In this document: piece by piece, positions 61,301-64,000 of the stretch | Layout: each line of letters begins with the position of its first letter | How positions within the stretch are numbered: position 1 is the first letter of the stretch | Assembly: GCF_036370855.1 (NCBI RefSeq) | Contig: NC_088105.1 | Coordinates: 7,507,619 to 7,571,618 of the forward strand | DNA from: Dromaius novaehollandiae | Taxonomy: Eukaryota > Chordata > Aves > Casuariiformes > Dromaiidae | Reading direction: 5' to 3' | DNA: 64,000 bases | Position numbers and translations under genes: made by a program | The notes under the pieces: generated by a model | Seen by the model: only the letters and a program-made list of their open reading frames with translations | Told to the model about the DNA's origin: nothing | The model's database searches: none

Positions 61301-62634
61301 ACTACCACTGCCCTTTGATCCATACTTCTCTTCACACATGCCACCCAAAACTATCCTATTATAGGTTAAAAGCTCACATTCACACCATTTTAGGAACTAA
61401 ATTTTAAATGATAAAAGGAAACAGCTTGCTTAAGTGTGAGCTCTGGGGAGAAGCATTTCCAGTCAAGAAAGATGAAATGGCCTGAAAGCATTAATACAGT
61501 GTTTTAAACAGGAAAGGTTTGGTATTAACCTGAAATTCTAGTACTAATGCCATTTCTTAAGGTCATGGAAAGACATATTTAAATACTCACCTGGTAATAT
61601 TAGTACTCTATCACTAGAACTTAGAGGGTATCCATCCTTATACCACGTAAGAACTGGAGGAGGAACAGCACTGGTCTCACAGTACAGAGAAAGGGGATTG
61701 TTGATAATCACATCTTTATTTTCTCCACCTCTTCCCATGTCTACCATGTTACCAGCTTCCCACTCCCTGTAACGCTTTCGGAAAGTAGGAGGAACTGTGA
61801 TCAGGGAGGGAAAAAAAGTTAGAATTGTACACTGGAAATAACCAATTTTAAAGTCAAGAAATAAAAAGATATTGTAATCGTTAAATAGCATTAATAGTAA
61901 GTTACGTATACTAAATTATCCCCCAAATATAGACTAGACAGGTAAATTCTAGTTCTTTTCATCAGGATGAATAACTGATCAACCTGCTGAATATTTTCTG
62001 GAGACAAATAACAGAGTGAGAAGATCTGTTAACAAACCACAGAGGGCATTGCTCAACATTAATTATTTAAATACTAAACTGTGTGGTTGCGATCAAGTTC
62101 TAGCTGTCTACGTTTTCAGAACTGACTGATGGTTGTCTTCTTGTATTTACACACAGAGAATAAAACTCAATGTCTTAGTTTAAGCTAACTCAAAACTCTT
62201 TAAAAAAAAATTGAGAGGAAGATCAGAGCTAAAAATCATTCCACTGACTTCAGAAACATTGCATATATCACACGTGAACGAAAGAAGAATCAGACGCTGT
62301 CTTTCATGAACATATGTACATGTAATAAAAGTCACGCAGAATATTCTACCCCACAAAACCCAGAGGTATTGGATTAGACCTAGCAGACTTGGTCTAAACA
62401 ATACAAAATTATAAACAATTCCAACAACCCAGCACATTAGAAAATGAGGCTCAGATTACCAGGAAATAAGAATTTTGTAAACTTAACTCTGTTTACCTTG
62501 TATATTTACATCAAATTCCATTTCATCCTCTCCAGCAATGTTAGATGCCAGACAAGTATAACGACCAGTGTCTGATACCTGAGCCTCCTTAATCTGCAGA
62601 GTGCGACCACTGGCTTGGATAATGACATGATCAT
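6987..62634 (-). CDS. HMCN1: Hemicentin-1 (fibulin-6), C-terminal half, 55 exons
   Basis: Giant secreted matrix protein of basement membranes and cell-cell or cell-matrix junctions. The exons joined in frame encode about 2,918 residues: 20 Ig I-set domains (the first partial), six TSP1 repeats, a G2F nidogen-like beta-barrel, eight calcium-binding EGF domains and a fibulin-type C-terminus ending VSAYPY. This is the order of human HMCN1 (about 5,635 residues, 44 Ig), and many stretches are nearly identical to it as I recall it. Introns at domain borders are nearly all phase 1, and exon lengths sum to whole codons for every domain. One donor is GC (50810-50809); the rest are GT-AG. HMCN2 shares the layout but fits less well: the EGF6 linker and C-terminal module follow HMCN1. 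The start codon, signal peptide and VWA domain lie outside the window. Ig numbers below are inferred by counting back from Ig44. Confidence 0.96.
7354..8474. other. HMCN1 intron between EGF8 and the C-terminal module
   Basis: AT-rich intron of 1.1 kb. No repeat family, RNA gene or further exon recognised. Confidence 0.6.
8475..8601 (-). CDS. HMCN1: HMCN1 exon: eighth calcium-binding EGF domain
   Basis: Starts DIDEC and contains the Asn-hydroxylation pattern [10 protein letters not shown], then [11 protein letters not shown]. Phase 1 in, phase 2 out (GG|G). Donor GTACGT. It is the one EGF exon not closed by a phase-1 border, because it is spliced into the fibulin module. Confidence 0.95.
9286..9405 (-). 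CDS. HMCN1: HMCN1 exon: seventh calcium-binding EGF domain
   Basis: Starts DIDEC; hydroxylation pattern [10 protein letters not shown]; closes with NGKTCQ. 120 nt, phase 1 at both ends, acceptor CCACAG, donor GTACAG. Confidence 0.95.
9406..12215. other. HMCN1 intron, 2.8 kb
   Basis: AT-rich; short poly-A tracts near 10350 and 11530. A GC-richer patch with CpGs at 11060-11140 has no identifiable content. No exon, RNA gene or named repeat seen. Confidence 0.55.
12216..12566 (-). CDS. HMCN1: HMCN1 exon: sixth EGF domain plus Tyr/Arg-rich linker
   Basis: At 351 nt this is the longest EGF exon. It begins [12 protein letters not shown] with hydroxylation pattern [10 protein letters not shown] and KSCAGLERL. 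About 70 residues rich in Tyr, Ser, Asn and Arg follow, holding [12 protein letters not shown] and [18 protein letters not shown] fits the R-x-x-R proprotein-convertase consensus. The human linker, as I recall it, keeps this composition and an equivalent RTRR, so it looks functional rather than read-through. Phase 1 both ends; donor GTAAAT. Confidence 0.95.
12567..16889. other. HMCN1 intron, 4.3 kb (longest in the window)
   Basis: Strongly AT-rich, especially 13900-15250. Apart from the MIR-like piece at 15251-15345 I see no mobile element, exon or RNA gene. Confidence 0.55.
15251..15345 (-). mobile_element. MIR-like SINE fragment
   Basis: The plus strand follows the reverse complement of the MIR core: a CCCCATTTAACAGACAGGGAA block, then GGCACAAATGA, then a degenerate stretch like the MIR GGTCACACAGC and GCAGAGC blocks. 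Divergence is high, as expected for an ancient amniote SINE. Confidence 0.55.
16890..17018 (-). CDS. HMCN1: HMCN1 exon: fifth calcium-binding EGF domain
   Basis: Starts [12 protein letters not shown]; hydroxylation pattern [10 protein letters not shown]; ends VGRPCV. 129 nt, phase 1 both ends; acceptor TGCAG, donor GTAAGC. Very close to the human domain. Confidence 0.96.
17616..17768 (+). repeat. Copy A of a ~152-bp interspersed repeat (LTR-like?)
   Basis: Matches 20476-20627 closely by eye over its whole length, starting CAGACAGCAC and ending CTCTTTCTGA. It contains AATAAAAT in the plus sense, followed by about 65 bp including TTCTCTATTGTAACTTCC. An AATAAA near the end of a repeated block is reminiscent of the R/U5 end of a retroviral LTR, but no TG...CA ends or flanking duplication could be fixed. 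Family unidentified. Confidence 0.6.
17977..18102 (-). CDS. HMCN1: HMCN1 exon: fourth calcium-binding EGF domain
   Basis: [14 protein letters not shown] followed by [10 protein letters not shown] and a tail with an NGT sequon before the last Cys. 126 nt, phase 1 both ends; donor GTGAGT. Nearly identical to human. Confidence 0.96.
18431..18544 (-). CDS. HMCN1: HMCN1 exon: third calcium-binding EGF domain
   Basis: [11 protein letters not shown], hydroxylation pattern [10 protein letters not shown], ending YQLKGRKCM. 114 nt, the shortest EGF exon; phase 1 both ends. Confidence 0.95.
19013..19147 (-). CDS. HMCN1: HMCN1 exon: second calcium-binding EGF domain
   Basis: [22 protein letters not shown], then [18 protein letters not shown]. 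135 nt, phase 1 both ends; donor GTATGG. Confidence 0.95.
19416..19535 (-). CDS. HMCN1: HMCN1 exon: first calcium-binding EGF domain
   Basis: Starts DEDEC (Glu in place of Ile in the usual DIDEC), [10 protein letters not shown], then [15 protein letters not shown], identical to human over the last stretch. 120 nt, phase 1 both ends. Confidence 0.95.
20476..20627 (+). repeat. Copy B of the ~152-bp interspersed repeat (LTR-like?)
   Basis: Same unit and orientation as 17616-17768, 2.86 kb away with HMCN1 EGF exons between them, so the pair is not a provirus. The 100 bp just before this copy (20375-20475) are unusually GC- and CpG-rich for these introns and are not shared with copy A. Confidence 0.6.
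20743..20805 (-). CDS. HMCN1: HMCN1 exon: G2F-to-EGF linker
   Basis: A 63-nt micro-exon encoding [20 protein letters not shown], with two cysteines, between the G2F domain and EGF1. Phase 1 both ends; acceptor TTGTACAG, donor GTAATG. Matches the human linker and is too short to be found by ORF length alone. Confidence 0.93.
20806..22574. other. HMCN1 intron, 1.8 kb
   Basis: No named repeat recognised. A 134-codon plus-strand open frame at 21769-22173 has no family resemblance and no splice or promoter context. Confidence 0.55.
22575..22812 (-). CDS. HMCN1: HMCN1 exon: G2F domain, C-terminal part
   Basis: [18 protein letters not shown], then [18 protein letters not shown] and a stretch ending [10 protein letters not shown]. 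238 nt, phase 0 in, phase 1 out. The G2F nidogen-like beta-barrel is, in nidogen, the binding site for collagen IV and perlecan; the exact ligand of the HMCN1 copy is inferred only. Confidence 0.95.
22813..24225. other. HMCN1 intron, 1.4 kb
   Basis: A poly-T run near 22942-22966. Otherwise nothing recognised. Confidence 0.55.
24226..24347 (-). CDS. HMCN1: HMCN1 exon: G2F domain, middle part
   Basis: Encodes [20 protein letters not shown] and on to [13 protein letters not shown]. 122 nt, phase 1 in, phase 0 out; acceptor CGTAG, donor GTAAAG. Confidence 0.94.
24677..24814 (-). CDS. HMCN1: HMCN1 exon: G2F domain, second part
   Basis: Encodes [20 protein letters not shown], then [20 protein letters not shown]. 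138 nt, phase 1 both ends; acceptor TTTCAG, donor GTTAGT. Confidence 0.94.
25128..25277 (-). CDS. HMCN1: HMCN1 exon: start of the G2F domain
   Basis: [19 protein letters not shown], then [13 protein letters not shown] and ITNVPRSLG, including an NAT sequon. 150 nt, phase 1 both ends; acceptor TGCACAG, donor GTAGGT. Confidence 0.94.
25765..25935 (-). CDS. HMCN1: HMCN1 exon: sixth TSP type-1 repeat
   Basis: [20 protein letters not shown]: WxxWxxW ladder for C-mannosylation and CSASCG for O-fucosylation. It closes CNIQACP. 171 nt, phase 1 both ends. Confidence 0.96.
27401..27571 (-). CDS. HMCN1: HMCN1 exon: fifth TSP type-1 repeat
   Basis: [20 protein letters not shown]. The second conserved Cys is followed by Asn, not Gly (CSRTCN), which departs from the POFUT2 consensus C-x-x-S/T-C-G; human HMCN1 has the same change as I recall it. 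171 nt, relatively CpG-rich. Phase 1 both ends. Confidence 0.95.
28075..28245 (-). CDS. HMCN1: HMCN1 exon: fourth TSP type-1 repeat
   Basis: [20 protein letters not shown], ending FCNSDHCP. The last base is A, so the split codon with the next exon gives Ile. 171 nt, donor GTAAGT. Confidence 0.95.
28246..29401. other. HMCN1 intron, 1.2 kb
   Basis: Nothing recognised on either strand. Confidence 0.55.
29402..29572 (-). CDS. HMCN1: HMCN1 exon: third TSP type-1 repeat
   Basis: [20 protein letters not shown] with a full Trp ladder and CSETCG O-fucose site; closes CNKRRCP. 171 nt, phase 1 both ends. Confidence 0.95.
29573..30622. other. HMCN1 intron, 1.05 kb
   Basis: Nothing recognised. Confidence 0.55.
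30623..30793 (-). CDS. HMCN1: HMCN1 exon: second TSP type-1 repeat
   Basis: [20 protein letters not shown], closing CNIRPCP. 171 nt, phase 1 both ends. Confidence 0.95.
30983..31153 (-). CDS. HMCN1: HMCN1 exon: first TSP type-1 repeat
   Basis: [20 protein letters not shown]. The first ladder Trp is Phe here, leaving a single WxxW; CSVTCG is intact. 171 nt. Separated from the next TSP1 exon by only 189 bp. Confidence 0.95.
31662..31931 (-). CDS. HMCN1: HMCN1 exon: last Ig domain (Ig44), single exon
   Basis: Complete 90-residue I-set domain: [15 protein letters not shown] (B-strand Cys, C-strand Trp) and [11 protein letters not shown] (F-strand Cys). 270 nt, phase 1 both ends, one of only three uninterrupted Ig domains here. 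Confidence 0.95.
31932..32851. other. HMCN1 intron, 0.9 kb
   Basis: Nothing recognised. Confidence 0.55.
32852..32933 (-). CDS. HMCN1: HMCN1 exon: Ig43, second part
   Basis: [16 protein letters not shown] supplies the F-strand Cys; 82 nt, phase 0 in, phase 1 out. Too short to appear by ORF length; supported by frame with 33668-33858 and by human similarity. Confidence 0.93.
33668..33858 (-). CDS. HMCN1: HMCN1 exon: Ig43, first part
   Basis: [11 protein letters not shown] then [15 protein letters not shown]. 191 nt, phase 1 in, phase 0 out; donor GTGAGT. Confidence 0.95.
34085..34219 (-). CDS. HMCN1: HMCN1 exon: Ig42, second part
   Basis: [20 protein letters not shown] then [13 protein letters not shown]. 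135 nt, phase 1 both ends; acceptor CTTCAG, donor GTATGT. Confidence 0.94.
34606..34643. repeat. 21-bp tandem duplication
   Basis: CAGTTATAGTGTCTCTA occurs at 34606 and again at 34627, inside an HMCN1 intron. Confidence 0.85.
34674..34759. repeat. 43-bp tandem duplication
   Basis: Two adjacent 43-bp units (34674-34716 and 34717-34759) differ at one base, so the duplication is recent. Only 30 bp from the 21-bp duplication. Confidence 0.9.
34862..35075 (-). CDS. HMCN1: HMCN1 exon: end of Ig41 joined to start of Ig42
   Basis: [16 protein letters not shown] (Ig41 F strand) runs without an intron into [11 protein letters not shown] and [15 protein letters not shown] (Ig42 B and C strands). 214 nt, phase 0 in, phase 1 out. 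It is the only Ig-Ig border in the window lacking an intron. Confidence 0.94.
35435..35625 (-). CDS. HMCN1: HMCN1 exon: Ig41, first part
   Basis: [33 protein letters not shown]. 191 nt, phase 1 in, phase 0 out; donor GTAAGT. Confidence 0.94.
36025..36294 (-). CDS. HMCN1: HMCN1 exon: Ig40, single exon
   Basis: Complete I-set domain: [15 protein letters not shown] and [15 protein letters not shown]. 270 nt, phase 1 both ends. Confidence 0.95.
36585..36719 (-). CDS. HMCN1: HMCN1 exon: Ig39, second part
   Basis: [30 protein letters not shown]. 135 nt, phase 1 both ends; acceptor TTTTAG, donor GTAAGT. Confidence 0.94.
36891..37028 (-). CDS. HMCN1: HMCN1 exon: Ig39, first part
   Basis: [33 protein letters not shown]. 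138 nt, phase 1 both ends; the 171-bp intron to the second part is read through by an open frame that is not coding. Confidence 0.94.
37540..37647 (-). CDS. HMCN1: HMCN1 exon: Ig38, second part
   Basis: [20 protein letters not shown] then [15 protein letters not shown]. 108 nt, phase 1 both ends; acceptor CTATAG. Confidence 0.94.
37890..38054 (-). CDS. HMCN1: HMCN1 exon: Ig38, first part
   Basis: [30 protein letters not shown], ending GDGYRILSS. 165 nt, phase 1 both ends. Confidence 0.94.
38246..38367 (-). CDS. HMCN1: HMCN1 exon: Ig37, second part
   Basis: [29 protein letters not shown]. 122 nt, phase 2 in, phase 1 out. Confidence 0.94.
38544..38700 (-). CDS. HMCN1: HMCN1 exon: Ig37, first part
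   Basis: [33 protein letters not shown]. 157 nt, phase 1 in, phase 2 out; intron to the second part is only 176 bp. Confidence 0.94.
39203..39330 (-). CDS. HMCN1: HMCN1 exon: Ig36, second part
   Basis: [31 protein letters not shown]. 128 nt, phase 2 in, phase 1 out; acceptor TTTCAG, donor GTAAAT. Confidence 0.93.
39939..40083 (-). CDS. HMCN1: HMCN1 exon: Ig36, first part
   Basis: [33 protein letters not shown], ending SGNNTR. 145 nt, phase 1 in, phase 2 out. Confidence 0.94.
40700..40785 (-). mobile_element. MIR-like SINE fragment
   Basis: The plus strand reads CAAGTAACTTGC, then AAGCCAGGGACGAACCCAAA and TCTCCC, then a GCCAGTCAAATGCCC block: the order of the reverse-complemented MIR tRNA-related half. 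Degraded. Confidence 0.6.
40954..41095 (-). CDS. HMCN1: HMCN1 exon: Ig35, second part
   Basis: [33 protein letters not shown]. 142 nt, phase 0 in, phase 1 out; acceptor CCGCAG. Confidence 0.94.
41096..44264. other. HMCN1 intron inside Ig35, 3.2 kb
   Basis: The longest intron of the Ig region. I examined it for a missing exon; frame and human similarity show none is needed. No named repeat seen. Confidence 0.6.
44265..44401 (-). CDS. HMCN1: HMCN1 exon: Ig35, first part
   Basis: [35 protein letters not shown], ending KDGELLE. 137 nt, phase 1 in, phase 0 out; the internal intron sits unusually early, in the C-C' region. Confidence 0.93.
45128..45209 (-). CDS. HMCN1: HMCN1 exon: Ig34, second part
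   Basis: [18 protein letters not shown], ending YLVRVH. 82 nt, phase 0 in, phase 1 out; acceptor TTCTAG, donor GTAAGC. Confidence 0.93.
46113..46150. repeat. A-rich low-complexity tract
   Basis: A-runs broken by single G (AAAG-type) inside the intron of Ig34. Confidence 0.8.
46397..46587 (-). CDS. HMCN1: HMCN1 exon: Ig34, first part
   Basis: [35 protein letters not shown], ending LLRITSAQ. 191 nt, phase 1 in, phase 0 out. Confidence 0.94.
47186..47464 (-). CDS. HMCN1: HMCN1 exon: Ig33, single exon
   Basis: Complete domain: [15 protein letters not shown] and [16 protein letters not shown], ending SLKVLG. 279 nt, phase 1 both ends. Confidence 0.95.
47866..47963 (-). CDS. HMCN1: HMCN1 exon: Ig32, second part
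   Basis: [20 protein letters not shown] then [12 protein letters not shown]. 98 nt, phase 2 in, phase 1 out. Confidence 0.93.
48137..48320 (-). CDS. HMCN1: HMCN1 exon: Ig32, first part
   Basis: [35 protein letters not shown], ending LLSGGQIL. 184 nt, phase 1 in, phase 2 out; donor GTTGGT is weak. Confidence 0.93.
48321..49669. other. HMCN1 intron, 1.35 kb
   Basis: Nothing recognised. Confidence 0.55.
49670..49794 (-). CDS. HMCN1: HMCN1 exon: Ig31, second part
   Basis: [30 protein letters not shown]. 125 nt, phase 2 in, phase 1 out; acceptor TTGTAG pairs with the GC donor of the previous exon. Confidence 0.94.
50811..50970 (-). CDS. HMCN1: HMCN1 exon: Ig31, first part, with GC splice donor
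   Basis: [35 protein letters not shown], ending LQRIR. 160 nt, phase 1 in, phase 2 out. The exon must end at 50811 to stay in frame with 49794; the next bases are GCAAGC, so this is a GC-AG intron with the strong AAG|GCAAG context that class requires. No in-frame GT alternative is apparent. Confidence 0.92.
50971..52315. other. HMCN1 intron, 1.35 kb
   Basis: Nothing recognised. Confidence 0.55.
52316..52465 (-). CDS. HMCN1: HMCN1 exon: Ig30, second part
   Basis: [34 protein letters not shown]. 150 nt, phase 1 both ends; acceptor TTTCAG, donor GTATGA. Confidence 0.94.
52685..52816 (-). CDS. HMCN1: HMCN1 exon: Ig30, first part
   Basis: [19 protein letters not shown] (one NET sequon), [15 protein letters not shown]. 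132 nt, phase 1 both ends. Confidence 0.94.
52945..53026 (-). CDS. HMCN1: HMCN1 exon: Ig29, second part
   Basis: [20 protein letters not shown], ending FHLNVY. 82 nt, phase 0 in, phase 1 out. Confidence 0.93.
53266..53468 (-). CDS. HMCN1: HMCN1 exon: Ig29, first part
   Basis: [35 protein letters not shown], ending LQIKSAE. 203 nt, phase 1 in, phase 0 out. Confidence 0.94.
53608..53721 (-). CDS. HMCN1: HMCN1 exon: Ig28, second part
   Basis: [20 protein letters not shown], then [14 protein letters not shown]. 114 nt, phase 1 both ends. The donor is GTTTGT, non-consensus at +3 and +4, lying at the start of a (GTTT)n microsatellite. Confidence 0.9.
54813..54974 (-). CDS. HMCN1: HMCN1 exon: Ig28, first part
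   Basis: [33 protein letters not shown], ending NTFIVPG. 162 nt, phase 1 both ends; the open frame continuing past the GTGAGG donor is intronic. Confidence 0.93.
54975..58128. other. HMCN1 intron between Ig27 and Ig28, 3.2 kb
   Basis: AT-rich; poly-T at about 57515-57532 and A-rich low complexity at 57620-57660. No exon, RNA gene or named repeat recognised. Confidence 0.55.
58129..58225 (-). CDS. HMCN1: HMCN1 exon: Ig27, second part
   Basis: [20 protein letters not shown], ending YFNLNVH. 97 nt, phase 0 in, phase 1 out; acceptor CTTAG, donor GTAAGT. Confidence 0.93.
58226..59048. other. HMCN1 intron, 0.8 kb
   Basis: A T13 run near 58309; nothing else recognised. Confidence 0.55.
59049..59236 (-). 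CDS. HMCN1: HMCN1 exon: Ig27, first part
   Basis: [35 protein letters not shown], ending LSNGRRLQ. 188 nt, phase 1 in, phase 0 out. Confidence 0.94.
60204..60317 (-). CDS. HMCN1: HMCN1 exon: Ig26, second part
   Basis: [20 protein letters not shown], ending IHYDVRVL. 114 nt, phase 1 both ends; acceptor TTCCAG, donor GTGAGT. Confidence 0.94.
60444..60884 (+). mobile_element. CR1 LINE, 5'-truncated 3' end
   Basis: Contains the C-terminal tail of CR1 ORF2 (60457-60672, [20 protein letters not shown] then a stop), the CR1 3'UTR (CTGGAACAGGTTGCCCAGA, CTCCAGAGGTCCCTTCCAAC) and the terminal octamer repeat CTGTGATTCTGTGA. It lies antisense to HMCN1 in the intron between the two Ig26 exons. The well-kept frame suggests a fairly young insertion. 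The strongest single sign that the host is a bird. Confidence 0.93.
61591..61794 (-). CDS. HMCN1: HMCN1 exon: Ig26, first part, with extended N-terminus
   Basis: [20 protein letters not shown] leads into [13 protein letters not shown] and [11 protein letters not shown]. 204 nt, phase 1 both ends. The domain totals 106 residues against 90-95 for its neighbours; the extra residues are charged and lie before the B strand. Confidence 0.93.
62497..62634 (-). CDS. HMCN1: HMCN1 exon: Ig25, second part
   Basis: [33 protein letters not shown], ending FDVNIQ. 138 nt, phase 1 both ends; acceptor AACCAG, donor GTAAAC. Its first half lies upstream of the window. Confidence 0.93.
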
Positions 62635-64000
62635 CTGGTTTAAGAGGCTGTAATGTAATTTTACATGCACATTAATACTATGCAAAACCTATGCTAGAAT
62701 TAGACGTGTCTGGGAAGTAATCTCCTGGACAAATTCAGATTGCTTCAAAACCCCTTCCCTAAGGAGGTAAACTGGGAGTAAGAACATGTTCTTATTTTTC
62801 TTTTGCTATTTCCTCTGCTCTGCTAACGCTAACAGCAGAACACCTTCCCATCAGTTTTAATTCGGCTAGCAAGGCCCAATTTCTATCTGTGCAAAGAAAG
62901 CAATTGCCTAGGACAGCAAATTACTGAAGGTGACCACTTAGGTGACAGTCCTAAGCCAGGTACTCCTGGGATGGCAGCTTTGGCCACAGGCAGTGCAAGG
63001 GAAGCAAAACTTTCCTTCTCCTGACAACAGCAAGCCCAGCTCTCCTTTGTTCCTCCTTTCCCTCAGCCCAAAAACCTTTTCTCCTTGAGTAACCCTGATC
63101 AAGCCCTTATTCCAGGAGACAATTTTCTTTTAACCTTTGCCAAAAACTGTAGTTCTTGACCTTTCCAATCTTGGTAGCTGATCTCCTAAGGTTGATTTAA
63201 AGCCTAAAGGATTTTAATGTAGTTTGAATTCACACCTAACCCTATCTGCAAGCTTCTGCTGAAAGGAGCAGTGCTATCTCCATTATGCAGGGACTCTCAC
63301 AACATCTGACTCAATCAGATTGATTCAACTGCTAAACTCGCTGGCCAAGTAGCTGCACTGAGGGAAAACCTACACATGTAAAACTATCGGTCTGAAAACT
63401 ATCAGCTGAAAAAAAAAACGATCTAACTCAGCCACACAACCACTAGATCTGCTGCCCAGCATGGACCGGGGGGGACACAAAACTGATGTGGAGGGAAGGA
63501 TGACTCCTGTCAGCAGTGATCCAGAAATGTACAGGATTAGATGTTACTGTGCCTGAGAGTTACACCACACGTGACAGTGGACACCACAGTCATGCCGCCT
63601 GTCTCTCCCAGTAATGATAAAGGAACACATTAGGGAGTCAGCACTTGGCTCACGGCTTGCAGGGGAACAGTTAAGCCAGGCCGCAGATATGACTGAAAGC
63701 CATTTTCCCAGAAGCAACCTAAGAAACAAGCAGACAGCGCATACGCAGTCTCTCCTGTGCCTCCAGGATGTTTCTGCACGCTCGGTAAATCTAGGGACAG
63801 CTGGTTCAGCTCCACAGGTGCGGCAGCCTGCCACGGGATACGTGCCAGAGGTGCCCAGCCAAGAACAGCTAACATGAGAGCCGTTACGCTTTCCTTTCGT
63901 GCAGGAGAGTTGTACTGTTCTTATTTATAGTCACCCCCCGCCAGACTGCACATCAATAAGATTGTGTGGCATCAAGCTTCAAAACTGCTTATCCTTCAGC
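62635..64000. other. HMCN1 intron running off the right edge
   Basis: I scanned the minus strand for an Ig first half (Cys-x-PPP-x-Trp pattern) and found none, so the partner exon is beyond 64000. No named repeat recognised. Confidence 0.55.

Noticed and set aside
1..64000. CRISPR arrays, operons, defence islands or phage-like systems
   Set aside because: None present; this is intron-rich vertebrate DNA with a single large gene.

Overview
The window is vertebrate nuclear DNA and almost certainly avian. It contains a 5'-truncated CR1 LINE ending in the bird-typical octamer tail, a second CR1 reverse-transcriptase remnant, worn MIR-like SINE pieces, and AT-rich introns. Essentially all of the coding signal belongs to one large gene on the minus strand: hemicentin-1 (HMCN1, fibulin-6), a giant secreted extracellular-matrix and basement-membrane protein. 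I recognise it by domain order and close similarity to the human protein. The window holds the 3' half of the gene: 55 coding exons, 8,759 coding nt and about 2,918 codons, against about 5,635 residues in human HMCN1. All 55 exons join in frame with no stop or frameshift. The 5' half (VWA domain and earlier Ig domains) lies beyond position 64000.

Layout, read in gene direction from right to left. Positions 62634 to 31662 carry 20 Ig I-set domains, the first cut by the window edge; counting back from the last of 44, these are Ig25-Ig44. Positions 31153 to 25765 carry six TSP type-1 repeats, one 171-nt exon each. Positions 25277 to 22575 carry the nidogen-like G2F domain. After a 63-nt linker exon at 20805-20743, positions 19535 to 8475 carry eight calcium-binding EGF-like domains; the sixth has a long Tyr/Arg-rich linker containing an RTRR site. 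The exon 7353-6987 carries the fibulin-type C-terminal module and the stop. A 3'UTR of about 1 kb follows, with an AATAAA at 5958-5953.

Positions 1 to about 5930 are intergenic DNA downstream of HMCN1. I find no gene there. It is rich in low-complexity sequence: a Z-DNA-type alternating tract, poly-C tracts (G-runs on the other strand) and long poly-T. The introns hold the CR1 copy, two MIR-like fragments, a pair of ~152-bp related repeats (LTR-like, unidentified) and recent small tandem duplications.

I did not find a previously undescribed biological system. The observations most worth checking are a GC-AG intron, a weak splice donor embedded in a (GTTT)n microsatellite, the possible proprotein-convertase site in the EGF6 linker, the mixed phases of introns inside Ig domains against uniform phase 1 at domain borders, and the unidentified repeat pair. 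Splice sites were called by eye from GT/AG signals, reading-frame continuity and family knowledge; no alignment was run.
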